Positions 1 to 8,171 of a stretch of DNA of 64,000 nucleotides are shown piece by piece. Origin of the DNA: Reddybacter sp041277045 (GTDB lineage: Bacteria > Pseudomonadota > Gammaproteobacteria > Pseudomonadales > Porticoccaceae); contig JBGFSY010000001.1 of NCBI GenBank assembly GCA_041277045.1, forward strand, positions 1,302,001 to 1,366,000, read 5' to 3'. A program made the translations under genes and the position numbers. Below the pieces are notes generated by a model. It had not been told where the DNA came from. It searched no databases and was given only the letters and a program-made list of their open reading frames with translations. The stretch's first letter is position 1; each line of letters opens with the position of its first letter.

Positions 1-101
1 GCAGCAGTTTCAGCAATTTCTTCAGGACTCCAGGGTACATGGGGATTGTGTTCGCGCCCGGCGTATTCGTTAATGCGGGCCTCGATAATTAACTTATTCA
101 T
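1..101 (-). CDS. 3-keto-5-aminohexanoate cleavage family protein (BKACE, DUF849), N-terminal part
   Basis: Only the first 33 codons lie in the window. The start ATG is at 101-99 and reads MNKLIIEARINEYAGREHNP, followed by a PWSPEEIAE stretch. An early beta strand with an Asn and a later P-x-x-PEEIA motif is how DUF849/BKACE enzymes begin; they cleave beta-keto acids with acetyl-CoA in a zinc-dependent TIM barrel. Catalytic residues are outside the window, so substrate and activity cannot be judged. The upstream GGTGGC is a weak ribosome site. Confidence 0.7.
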   Translation of the reverse strand, partial: MNKLIIEARINEYAGREHNPHVPWSPEEIAETA

Positions 102-258
102 TGTGCCACCGGTTTATTATTATGGGTGTTGTGCTTGAAACCATACCCTCAGTTGTCGCTATAAGATACGGGTTCGGTGTTGCTTAAGATGTGGTCGGTG
201 TTGGCAGTGAGAACGACGGGCAACTTGTTTAAAGGGCAATTTGTTAAGTAGGCAGGGC

Positions 259-471
259 TTATTGTGAGCGGGCCTTGGCGTGAAAGGCTTGTACGCACGC
301 CTCGCAAATACAGCTGTTGTCGCCCTGCTGGTCGGGTAGTTGTTGTAGCAACTCCCCGGGGAACTCCATACCTTCAGCCGCACACCAACAGTTGTCCAAA
401 CCCTTTTCCATCCCACAGTGATTGGCCTGAGCGCACAGCGGGCACTTTGTCTTACTTATTGTTTTTTTCAT
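259..471 (-). CDS. Small cysteine-rich CWC-domain protein
   Basis: This 70-residue protein has cysteine pairs CPLC near residue 10 and CWC near residue 29, with another CxxC near residue 55. That spacing matches the Cys_rich_CWC family of small putative zinc-binding proteins, whose function is unknown. The ATG at 471 has an AGGATC ribosome site upstream, and the length is typical of the family. The plus-strand and alternative-frame ORFs over the same bases lack this pattern and were dropped. It lies between the BKACE gene and a divergent GST-like gene. Confidence 0.8.
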   Translation of the reverse strand: MKKTISKTKCPLCAQANHCGMEKGLDNCWCAAEGMEFPGELLQQLPDQQGDNSCICEACVQAFHAKARSQ

Positions 472-755
472 GCTAATAGATCCTGCGGTAAGTTTGGCCG
501 TGTCAATATTGCTTCCATTATGGGGTTTTTGCTGAATGTTTGTATCACTCTCGATTCATAAGCTAAGCGCTTTAAGCGCAGTGCCGGTCAAAAGGCAGAG
601 TGCGGGCCAAAAATTGAGTCGTTTTTTATCCATATGCGCCCGATTAAAATTTTTGTAACATGCTGGATCAACAAGCCAGTACATCGGCAAATACACTGAT
701 TGTCAACGAATGGATAATCAAGCAATCAACAGCCAATAATTAGAGAGATTGTCTT

Positions 756-1520
756 ATGGAATATACCAGCCCCAGTGAAGTGATTAATGCCCAGGGTTTG
801 CGCCTGGTGCTCGTCCACCACATGCCCAGCCCTTGGGGACAGGCCACCAAGGCGATGATGGAATACAAAGGCCTGAGCTTTACCGCTGCACCCTGGGAGG
901 GCGGTGGTGACAATCTCGAACTCATCGCCTGGGCGGGCAACCATGGCGCGCCCATCGTCGCCTGGAACGACGAAACCCCCATTCATCGCTGGGACGATAT
1001 TCTCTTCCTGCTCGAACGCCTCGCCCCCCAAGCCAGCCTGCTGCCCGAAGACAGAGAGGAGCGCGCCCTAGTGCTGGGCCTCAGCCATGAGATTTGCGGC
1101 CAACTGGGCCTCGCCTGGAACCGCCGCCTGAGTATGTTCGCGCCCATGGTCGCCTCCGGCCAAGCCCCCGAAGGCTTTGTGCTAATGGCCAAACGCTACG
1201 GCTCAACAGAGGCCGACCTGGCCAATGCCGACGCCCGTCAAATAGCCACTCTTAAAGCCCTGGCGGCACGGCTTAAAGCCCAGCAAGCGGCGGGTAGTGA
1301 ATTCTTCGTCGGCAATAGCCTTAGCGCCGTCGACTTTTACTGGGCCGCCTTTTCCAACCTCTTCGACTTACTGCCGCCAGAGAAATGCCCCATGCCCGAA
1401 CAGGCCCGCCCGATGTTTAGCGGCATGGCCGAGACCGTGCGCGCCGCTGTTGACCCGGTATTGATCGCCCACCGTGACCGCATTATGGCCAGCCACTTTA
1501 CGCTGCCGATGGAGATGTAG
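756..1520 (+). CDS. Glutathione S-transferase-like protein
   Basis: This 254-residue protein has a thioredoxin-fold GST N-domain (about residues 14-90: a strand with HHMPSPWG, then GAPIVAW and a helix ending DDILFLLERL) and an all-helical C-domain (about 100-240, including SAVDFYWAAF). GSTs conjugate or reduce electrophiles with glutathione, but the usual catalytic Ser/Tyr is not obvious, so the substrate is unknown. The gene stands alone, with a strong hairpin terminator right after the stop. The region upstream to the CWC gene shows no other gene. Confidence 0.78.
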   Translation: MEYTSPSEVINAQGLRLVLVHHMPSPWGQATKAMMEYKGLSFTAAPWEGGGDNLELIAWAGNHGAPIVAWNDETPIHRWDDILFLLERLAPQASLLPEDREERALVLGLSHEICGQLGLAWNRRLSMFAPMVASGQAPEGFVLMAKRYGSTEADLANADARQIATLKALAARLKAQQAAGSEFFVGNSLSAVDFYWAAFSNLFDLLPPEKCPMPEQARPMFSGMAETVRAAVDPVLIAHRDRIMASHFTLPMEM

Positions 1521-1531
1521 CGGGTGTCGAT

Positions 1532-1591
1532 GGCTTTACCTTGGGCAAGTAGTTTTAGCCAAGGTAAAGCCGGGTCTTTAGGGGCTTTTTT
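1532..1591 (+). terminator. Rho-independent terminator of the GST-like gene
   Basis: A perfect 13-bp stem, GGCTTTACCTTGG at 1532-1544 with CCAAGGTAAAGCC at 1559-1571, is followed within 20 bases by a run of T. It begins 12 bases after the GST stop codon. Confidence 0.8.
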
Positions 1592-1663
1592 GATATTCTG
1601 TTTGGGTAAAGTGCCCAAGGGGGTTATTCGGGCACTTGCCTTGGTAGCTCCGCCCTATTTGTA

Positions 1664-1940
1664 GCAGAGAGTAATCTGGAGCAAAAAGAATTAATAGTCC
1701 GGCTGGCAGAGCGCGTTGTACTGCTGGCTGCAGAGTTGGAAAATGCATGAATGCAGCGCAAGTGCTCAATCAGTAAGTGCAAGAAAGGCAAGGGCGTTTA
1801 TAAATGAAAGGCACACCCAATTTCGATTTTTTAAAAGACCACGACGAATTGCAAGGGCAGCTACTTCCCCTTACGCGAGCGTGCGATGGCAGTTTGCGGA
1901 CCAGACATTGCCGTGACTCGAGAAAGTCCTATGTTTCTTG
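1664..1940 (+). pseudogene. Probable gene debris, possibly including a type I HsdR N-terminal relic
   Basis: No intact gene covers this stretch. One frame at 1664-1749 encodes a short helical tail (EQKELIVRLAERVVLLAAEL) ending in a stop. An ATG at 1804 opens MKGTPNFDFLKDHDE before the reading loses sense. The NFDFLKxHDE pattern resembles the extreme N-terminus of type I restriction HsdR/DEAD proteins, but only about 15 residues support it. The 66-codon ORF in a third frame at 1716-1916 shows no protein-like pattern. I treat the segment as decayed DNA upstream of the hypothetical gene at 1931. Confidence 0.3.
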
Positions 1941-2341
1941 ATCCCTCCAATGAGGATGATGCTGAGCTCATTGGCTTTAATTCGCTGGGGCAACCGGAGC
2001 CTTGCCGGGAACCAGCGGTTGATTTGGATGATTGGGATAAGCTCAGAATAGAGTTCTCAATCAAACGCTATGGCTTGGACGATCGAGAGTTATGTGAACA
2101 ACGCAAAGCGCTATGGGTGGCTATTCGCTCGATGTTCGATGAATACGCGAGATTTGGACTAAAGGCTAAGAGAGAGCGGTGTATTGAAAGTGCGGGCAAA
2201 GCAAAGCAGATAAAAACAGAGTTAAGAAAATATTTGGAGCCTAAGCGGGAGTTCAAGGCGCTTATTCGTGACTGTTTTAATACACATAAGGTCGGCCGAT
2301 CACTGTATTCACAATTCGCGGCAGTACAAATGGCCGCTTAA
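1931..2341 (+). CDS. Hypothetical charged helical protein
   Basis: This 136-residue protein is not recognised. From the ATG at 1931, with a GAGAAAG ribosome site, it starts with an acidic segment rich in Asp and Glu. A predicted helical middle follows (DDRELCEQRKALWVAI), then a basic C-terminal half with YLEPKREFKALIRDC. There is no signal peptide or membrane segment. An ATG 45 bases upstream is in frame but lacks a ribosome site. Probable gene debris upstream and unassigned sequence downstream suggest an accessory or transferred segment. It could itself be the remaining part of a larger broken gene. Confidence 0.5.
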   Translation: MFLDPSNEDDAELIGFNSLGQPEPCREPAVDLDDWDKLRIEFSIKRYGLDDRELCEQRKALWVAIRSMFDEYARFGLKAKRERCIESAGKAKQIKTELRKYLEPKREFKALIRDCFNTHKVGRSLYSQFAAVQMAA

Positions 2342-2606
2342 ATGATGAGGCCTAGTACCCACCCTACAATACCCTGGTAACCATTACTGCCTGGGACCTG
2401 TTGGATGAAGTGAGTCTCACCTGGAAACATTGAGTGTAGTGCCGTGGTGGTTGGTGCCTTCGTCTACCATCAACAAATAAGGTTTTTCATGCAGCTCGGC
2501 GCAGGGCTTGCCTAATTAGCAATGAAGCTTATTAGGACAGCCGTCCAGTATTTATCTAAGCGTTGTCGGGTTCTATGTGGGCTGTATGATTGCCTGGTAG
2601 CAGAAT

Positions 2607-3218
2607 TCAAGGCTTAAAAAACGTTACCTTGCCGGCCCTTAGCGCCTTCTTGAGCCCTTGGCGGAAGGGCGAATAGAGCCCGGCATTGTTGATGGCAGGC
2701 ACCACGGGTTCGTCTTTATCAGCTTGTGCCAGACGCAGGAGTTCGGTAAGAGCGACCCAGCCCAGAGCATTGGTTTCATGGTAGCCAGGGTCATTGGCGG
2801 GCACGGCATTACTGTAGAAGTGCTTTATATCAACAGGCGGTATGGCTACGACAAAGGTGAGAAAATCACGATTGCTGTATTGCCGTGGATAAACCTCTGC
2901 CGTGGCCAGGGCTGCCTCAAACACCTGCCTCGACAACACCCGCCGAGACTCTTCAAGCATTTCTCGAAGGGCCGTTTCACGGCGTGTTTCGCAGCGTGGT
3001 TTTACACCCTTACTAGCCGCCAGCATTTTTGGGCCGCCGCCGAAACTTGACCAGCCCCGGCCCTGTTCATGGCTGAGTAGCACATTGATAGAACCGTCCT
3101 GTAGTACCACATAGGGTAAAACGCCCGCGCCAATATACTCGTCGCAATCCTGAGCGAATGTCGGGAGGATGCAGGTCAGGCAATAGGTGGCTAGGATGTT
3201 ATGCAATAATTTGGACAT
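2607..3218 (-). CDS. Nudix hydrolase with apparent signal peptide
   Basis: The 203-residue protein contains a Nudix box around residues 65-100: a Gly-rich GGGPK start followed by ETALREMLEES, giving the REx2EE metal-binding core. Nudix enzymes hydrolyse nucleoside diphosphates linked to another group. A Lys-positive, hydrophobic N-terminus ending in a TFA-QD-like cleavage site suggests export, which is uncommon for this family. The start is the ATG at 3218; the TTG just before it is in frame but less likely. The spacing between the Gly and the REx2EE core is longer than the classic 23-residue box, so activity is not certain. Neighbours give no pathway. Confidence 0.72.
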   Translation of the reverse strand: MSKLLHNILATYCLTCILPTFAQDCDEYIGAGVLPYVVLQDGSINVLLSHEQGRGWSSFGGGPKMLAASKGVKPRCETRRETALREMLEESRRVLSRQVFEAALATAEVYPRQYSNRDFLTFVVAIPPVDIKHFYSNAVPANDPGYHETNALGWVALTELLRLAQADKDEPVVPAINNAGLYSPFRQGLKKALRAGKVTFFKP

Positions 3219-3408
3219 CAATTACCAAAGCCTCATACGGTCTTAGGAGTGCTGCCGCACGGTGCGGCGGGCCGACTAGCGTAAGCCATATAGTGTGGGA
3301 TGGCCAAAACGCCTGCTCATTACTCAGTGTCTGGCGGGCAGCTATGGAGAGGCTGATTTTGACGTTTTATTAATTGAGCCCTTGAGCAGCGTATCGCCCT
3401 AAATTCGA

Positions 3409-4707
3409 TCAGCCCACCATCACCAAAAAGGGATTCTCACAAAGCTCGACGATGGTATCTAAAAATCGTGCGCCATCGGCACCATTAATTACACGATGAT
3501 CGAATGCCAGAGTGAGGGGCATTATTAAGCGAGGTTCTGGCGCAGCGTTAATATTTCCGCCCACATAGGTCGGCACCCATTCGCCAGCACCAACGCCGAG
3601 TATGGCGACTTCTGGCCAGTTAATGATGGGGAATACGCCCGATGCTCCCAGGCCACCGAGGTTTGAGAGGGTAATGCTACCGCCTTTCATATCGGCGGGT
3701 TGCAGCTTCGCTGCGCGGGCTTTTTCACTGAGGTGAGTAATTGCTCCGGCGATATCCTTTACCGATTGATTACTGATGTCGTTAATCACCGGCACCAGTA
3801 AACCTCGAGACGTATCGACGGCAATGCCGACATTAATTTGTTCGCGGTAAACAATTTCCTCGCTTTGCTCGTCAAGACTGCTGTTAAAAATAGGATGGCG
3901 GGCACAGGCCAGACCGACGATTTTACAAAGCAGGGCCGTTAAGGTCAGGGCGCAGCCTTCGCTTTTTAATTGTGCTTTATGTTGCTGGCGGCCTTGTTCA
4001 AGTTCGGTAATGTCGATGCGCCGCTGTAACCAGGCCTGGGGTATGCGTGTTGCCGCGTGAGTCATATTGCGGCTGGTGGCTTTTTGAATGCCGGTCATGG
4101 GCTGGCGTGTGTTCGGCCCAAAGGCATTGAGGTCGGGCAGGGGTGTTGCTTGTATTGGGGCAATGCCTGTCTGTTTTTGCTTTAAGGCTTGTTTGGCGAA
4201 GGCCTTTACAGCGGCTTTGTCGAGTCGGCCGCGATGGCCGCTGCCGCTAATTTCAGCCAGGTCGACACCCAGTTCCCTGGCCAGCCTGCGCGTGGCGGGG
4301 CCTGCAGGCAGGCATTGACTGCTATTGTTTTGTGGAATCGTTGCAATACTTTTCTGCTGGTTTTTATCACCAGTGCTGGCTTTATCAACTTGAGGGGCGG
4401 GCGGTGCCGCTTGCTGTACGGGTTCTGCAGCGTTCTCAGTTTTTACTGGAGTTTTCACATCGTCCTTAGCCAGTGGCTTAATACTAATAAAGTCTTCGCC
4501 CTGTTTGACTTCCTGTTCGAGATTAACCAAAAAGTCTTCGATTACACCGTCAATTTCGGCGGGTATTTCGAGAATGGCTTTTTCTGTTTCCACTTCTACC
4601 AGGCTATCGCCACAGCGCACGGTGTCGCCGATGTTGACGGCCAGTGCGACGACGATACCGGTAATGTCGCCGTCGCCGAGCTCGGGAATTTTAAAAATAC
4701 TGGTCAT
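3409..4707 (-). CDS. aceF: Pyruvate dehydrogenase E2, dihydrolipoyllysine acetyltransferase
   Basis: This subunit transfers the acetyl group from E1 to CoA in the pyruvate dehydrogenase complex. The 432 residues show one N-terminal lipoyl domain with its target Lys in ETEKAILEIPAE (about residue 43), a Pro/Ala/Gln linker, a peripheral subunit-binding domain (ATRRLARELGVDL, about 140-175), and a catalytic domain ending with FDHRVINGADGARF, the His/Asp active site. The ATG at 4707 is preceded by GGGAG; the longer upstream ORF runs into aceE and is not used. The gene starts 22 bases after the aceE stop. One lipoyl domain is fewer than the three in E. coli. No E3 gene follows. Confidence 0.95.
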   Translation of the reverse strand: MTSIFKIPELGDGDITGIVVALAVNIGDTVRCGDSLVEVETEKAILEIPAEIDGVIEDFLVNLEQEVKQGEDFISIKPLAKDDVKTPVKTENAAEPVQQAAPPAPQVDKASTGDKNQQKSIATIPQNNSSQCLPAGPATRRLARELGVDLAEISGSGHRGRLDKAAVKAFAKQALKQKQTGIAPIQATPLPDLNAFGPNTRQPMTGIQKATSRNMTHAATRIPQAWLQRRIDITELEQGRQQHKAQLKSEGCALTLTALLCKIVGLACARHPIFNSSLDEQSEEIVYREQINVGIAVDTSRGLLVPVINDISNQSVKDIAGAITHLSEKARAAKLQPADMKGGSITLSNLGGLGASGVFPIINWPEVAILGVGAGEWVPTYVGGNINAAPEPRLIMPLTLAFDHRVINGADGARFLDTIVELCENPFLVMVG

Positions 4708-4729
4708 TGTTTTCTCCCTGTTGTGCGAA

Positions 4730-7429
4730 TTAAAGTTCGGCGGCGTAGAATTTATCACTGTCGATGGACAGCGGTTTAAGCTGCTTGCGCAGTGTTTTTC
4801 GGTCGATGGCCCCGCTGCTGTAGAGCTGGTGCAGGGCGGCCTGAATAATAAACTTATCGCTGACCTCAAAGTAGTCGCGCAGGGCCTCGCGAGATTCGCT
4901 CAAGCCGTAGCCGTCGGTGCCCAGTGCGGTGAAGTGTTCGGGCATCCACGGTGCGATGCTATTGGCTAGGGAGGTCATATAGTCGCTGACGGCAATAAAG
5001 ACACCGCTCTGTTCGGCGAATAATTGTTGGATATAGCTCTGCTTCGGTTTGGCTTCTGGGTGTAAGCGATTCCAGCGATCAAGGGCTACCGCCTCGCGGT
5101 ACAACTCGTTGTAACTGGTGACACTGTAAATGTTGACGCGGTAGCCGAGGCCTTCCAGTTGTGTGGCGGCGCTCAGTGCTTGCTGCATAATTGCGCCGCT
5201 GGCCAATAGGTTGACGATGGGGCCGCTGCCTTCTTCGGCGTGTTGGTAGCAATAGGCACCCTGCAAAATACCGGCTTCTATCACTGCTGTGTTGCCCTCA
5301 ATTTGCGGCATGGTGGGCATGCAGTGGTTTTCGTTGTAGAGGGTTAAATAGTAGAAAATATTTTCCTGCTCTTGATACATGCGCTTAATGCCCTCGCGCA
5401 CGATAACCGCAATCTCGTAGCCAAAGGCGGGGTCGTAACTTTTCAGGTTGGGGACGGTACTGGCGATAACCTGACTGTGGCCGTCCTGGTGTTGCAGGCC
5501 CTCGCCGTTCAGGGTGGTGCGCCCAGCGGTGCCGCCGAGTAAAAAGCCTCGGCAGAGCATGTCGCCGCAGCTCCAGATCATGTCGCCGACACGCTGAAAG
5601 CCGAACATCGAATAAAAAATATAGAAGGGAATAGTCGGTACACCGTGGATGGCATAGGCGGTGCCGGCGGATAAAAACGAAGCCATAGCGCCGGTTTCAC
5701 AAATGCCCTCTTGCAGAATTTGTCCGTCAACTGCTTCTTTATAGGGCACCAGTGTATGGGCATCGACCGGGGTGTAATTTTGCCCCTCGGGGGAATAAAT
5801 GCCCGCGACATTGAACAGGCCGTCCATGCCAAAGGTGCGGGCCTCGTCGGGCACGATGGGTACGATGTAGCGGCCGATATCTTTATCTTTCATCAGCGTG
5901 GCGAGTATGCGCACCATGGCGGTGGTGGATGATTGTTGTCTTTCACCGGTGCCGTCGAGCAAGGGCTGGAAGCTCGACAGGGGTGGGGCTTTAATGGCGG
6001 GACAGTCGACGCGCCGCTCGGGCAGGTAGCCGCCCAGTGCTTCGCGGTGTTCGCGCAGGTACTTCAATTCGGGGCTGTTTTCGTCGGGACAATAGAAGGC
6101 GGCGGCCTCTATTTGCTCTTGGCTGAGGGGGATGCCAAATTCCTCGGCACACAAGGTGCGCTCTTCTGCGCTCATGGTTTTTTTCTGGTGGGAGGTGTTG
6201 CGCCCCTGGCCAGCCTCGCCCATGCCTTCACCCTTGACGGTTTTCACCAGAATGACACTGGGCCTGCCCTCGGCGTTGGCGGCGCGCTCGAAGGCGGCAA
6301 AGACTTTCTTGGGGTCCTGGCCGCCGCGCTTGATTTCGCGGATCTCCTCGTCGGTCAGGGCGTTCATCATTTTCTCGAGTTCGGGGCTGTTCTCCACCCA
6401 GTGCTCGCGTTGAATGTCACCCTTCGACACGGAGTAGTATTGGTAGTCGCCATCGACCGCCTCCTCCATGCGCTGGCGCAGAATACCCTCGCTATCTTGA
6501 GCCAGCAGGCCGTCCCAGCCCGAGCCCCAAATGACCTTTAGTACATTCCAGTCGGCGCCGCGAAAGCTGCGCTCCAGCTCCTGAATGATTTTGCCGTTGC
6601 CCCTCACCGGGCCGTCGAGACGCTGCAAATTACAATTGATGACCAGCACCAGGTTGTCGAGTTTTTCACGGGCGGCGATATTAATGGTGCCCAATACCTC
6701 CGGTTCATCGGCCTCGCCGTCGCCGATAAAGCACCAGATTTTGCCGCCGTTTTTCGGCTTCAATCCCCGGTTTTCCAGATATTTGGCAAAGCGCGCCTGA
6801 TAAATAGCGGTGGGTGTCGACAGCCCCATCGAGGCATTGGGCACCTGCCAGAAGTCCGGCATTAAGCGCGGGTGGGGGTAGGAGCTGAGCCCACCACTGG
6901 GGTGGAGCTGGCGGCGGAAGTTGCCGAGTTTTTCTTCACTCAAGCGCCCGGCGAGAAAGGCACGGGCGTAAATACCTGGTGCCGCGTGGGGTTGGGTCAT
7001 GACTAAATCGCCGCCATAGCTGTCGCTGCGTTTGCGAAAAAAGTGGTTGTAACCGACCTCCATTACCGTTGCTGCCGAGGCATAGGTGGCAATATGCCCG
7101 CCCACGCCGAGACCGCTATCGGCGCCCTGTAGCACCATCGCCATGGCATTCCAGCGATTGATGTTCTCGATCTTTTTTTCCAGGGCGATATCGCCGGGGT
7201 AGGCCGGTTGCTCGCTGGGGGGGATGGTATTGATATAGGGCGTATTCAGTGTCGCCTCATTGAGATTAATGCCAGTGCTGATGATGCGATCTTGCACCGC
7301 GCGGAGGATTTCACGCACTCCGCTTTCGCCGAATTCACGATGAATGTAGTCGATGGACTCCTGCCACTCCTGCTTGTCGATGGCGAGGGCTTCGGGGCTG
7401 GCTGGGGGCTTGTCGTGGGGCTGGGGCAT
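4730..7429 (-). CDS. aceE: Pyruvate dehydrogenase E1 component, homodimeric type
   Basis: AceE decarboxylates pyruvate with thiamine diphosphate and acetylates the lipoyl group of AceF. At 899 residues it is close to the E. coli enzyme (887). The TPP motif is clear: GDGEADEP, then NCNLQRLDGPVRGNG about 30 residues later. Upstream, GGHIATYASAATVMEVGYNH and SMGLSTPTAIYQARF are family-typical blocks. The ATG at 7429 has AGGTAG four bases upstream. It is the first gene of an aceE-aceF operon facing a divergent Lrp-type regulator, a plausible controller. Confidence 0.96.
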   Translation of the reverse strand: MPQPHDKPPASPEALAIDKQEWQESIDYIHREFGESGVREILRAVQDRIISTGINLNEATLNTPYINTIPPSEQPAYPGDIALEKKIENINRWNAMAMVLQGADSGLGVGGHIATYASAATVMEVGYNHFFRKRSDSYGGDLVMTQPHAAPGIYARAFLAGRLSEEKLGNFRRQLHPSGGLSSYPHPRLMPDFWQVPNASMGLSTPTAIYQARFAKYLENRGLKPKNGGKIWCFIGDGEADEPEVLGTINIAAREKLDNLVLVINCNLQRLDGPVRGNGKIIQELERSFRGADWNVLKVIWGSGWDGLLAQDSEGILRQRMEEAVDGDYQYYSVSKGDIQREHWVENSPELEKMMNALTDEEIREIKRGGQDPKKVFAAFERAANAEGRPSVILVKTVKGEGMGEAGQGRNTSHQKKTMSAEERTLCAEEFGIPLSQEQIEAAAFYCPDENSPELKYLREHREALGGYLPERRVDCPAIKAPPLSSFQPLLDGTGERQQSSTTAMVRILATLMKDKDIGRYIVPIVPDEARTFGMDGLFNVAGIYSPEGQNYTPVDAHTLVPYKEAVDGQILQEGICETGAMASFLSAGTAYAIHGVPTIPFYIFYSMFGFQRVGDMIWSCGDMLCRGFLLGGTAGRTTLNGEGLQHQDGHSQVIASTVPNLKSYDPAFGYEIAVIVREGIKRMYQEQENIFYYLTLYNENHCMPTMPQIEGNTAVIEAGILQGAYCYQHAEEGSGPIVNLLASGAIMQQALSAATQLEGLGYRVNIYSVTSYNELYREAVALDRWNRLHPEAKPKQSYIQQLFAEQSGVFIAVSDYMTSLANSIAPWMPEHFTALGTDGYGLSESREALRDYFEVSDKFIIQAALHQLYSSGAIDRKTLRKQLKPLSIDSDKFYAAEL

Positions 7430-7497
7430 TGCGCTACCTAGTGGGTCTTGTCGGCGAGTTTCGAGGGGTAAAGAATAGCAAGTTCAGGCTTTTATAA

Positions 7498-7537
7498 AAT
7501 TGCGAATTGGGCTGCACATCCCTATAGTTGCGCAATT
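7498..7537. promoter_or_regulatory. Candidate operator between aceE and the Lrp-type gene
   Basis: The 140-bp divergent intergenic region carries an inverted repeat: AATTGCG at 7498-7504 and CGCAATT at 7531-7537, with TTGCGCAA itself palindromic at 7528-7535. Spaced AT-rich half sites are usual for Lrp/AsnC octamers. No binding evidence exists; the location between the two promoters is the argument. Confidence 0.4.
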
Positions 7538-7570
7538 ATTACTTGTTATATTTGTCATTTGGGGTGGAAT

Positions 7571-8044
7571 ATGCCAAAAGTAGAGCTTGACGAGATAGAC
7601 CGTAAAATACTCCACTACCTGCAAAACGATGGCCGTATGAGCAATGCCGAGTTGGCCGATAAGGTGGCCCTGTCACCATCACCCTGTTTGCGGCGGGTGA
7701 AAGCGCTGGAGGCAAAGGGCGTGATTGACCGCTATGTGGCCATTGTTAACCCCAAGCAAGTGGGCCTGCCGGTCAACGTGGTGATTCATGTCTCCCTGCA
7801 CAGCCAGGAACTGAGCCAGCTGCAAACCTTTCAACAGCGCATTGGCGAGTGTGAAGAGGTGATGGAGTGTTATTTAATGACCGGTGGCTCCGACTATATG
7901 CTGCGGGTCGTGGTACCCGACCTCGAACACTACCAGCATTTTTTGGTGGAAAAACTCACCCGTATCCCCGGTATTTCGAATATTCAGTCGAGTTTTGCCC
8001 TGCAACAGTTGATTGATAAAACCGAGTTGCCCATCGATTACTGA
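7571..8044 (+). CDS. Lrp/AsnC family transcriptional regulator
   Basis: The 157-residue protein has an N-terminal winged helix-turn-helix (LDEIDRKILHYLQNDGRMSN, then LSPSPCLRRVKALEAKGVI) and a C-terminal RAM/AsnC ligand-binding domain (about residues 65-150, with VMECYLMTGGSDYML, the usual effector-pocket signature). The ATG at 7571 follows GGGGTGG; the in-frame start 12 bases earlier is less well placed. Divergent from aceE with a candidate operator between them, it may regulate the pyruvate dehydrogenase operon, possibly in response to an amino acid or keto acid; this is inferred from position. Confidence 0.9.
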   Translation: MPKVELDEIDRKILHYLQNDGRMSNAELADKVALSPSPCLRRVKALEAKGVIDRYVAIVNPKQVGLPVNVVIHVSLHSQELSQLQTFQQRIGECEEVMECYLMTGGSDYMLRVVVPDLEHYQHFLVEKLTRIPGISNIQSSFALQQLIDKTELPIDY

Positions 8045-8171
8045 TTTTTCTATAGTCCGCGCCTACCGTAGCCATAAATGTGTGACCCAAAAAGGCGATA
8101 ACGCTTTTATTATCATTTGTTACTAGACCACGTAGCTAATGGCGGCAATAATCGGAGGTTACCAATTATTA

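Noticed and set aside
1716..1916. 66-codon ORF after the GST gene
   Set aside because: Composition is not protein-like and another frame shows a better candidate relic.
3158..3373. Dihydrolipoamide dehydrogenase (E3) gene next to aceEF
   Set aside because: None found; the sequence downstream of aceF holds only the Nudix gene.
5933..6541. 202-codon plus-strand ORF opposite aceE
   Set aside because: It is the complement of well-conserved aceE sequence, lacks a ribosome site and shows no family pattern.
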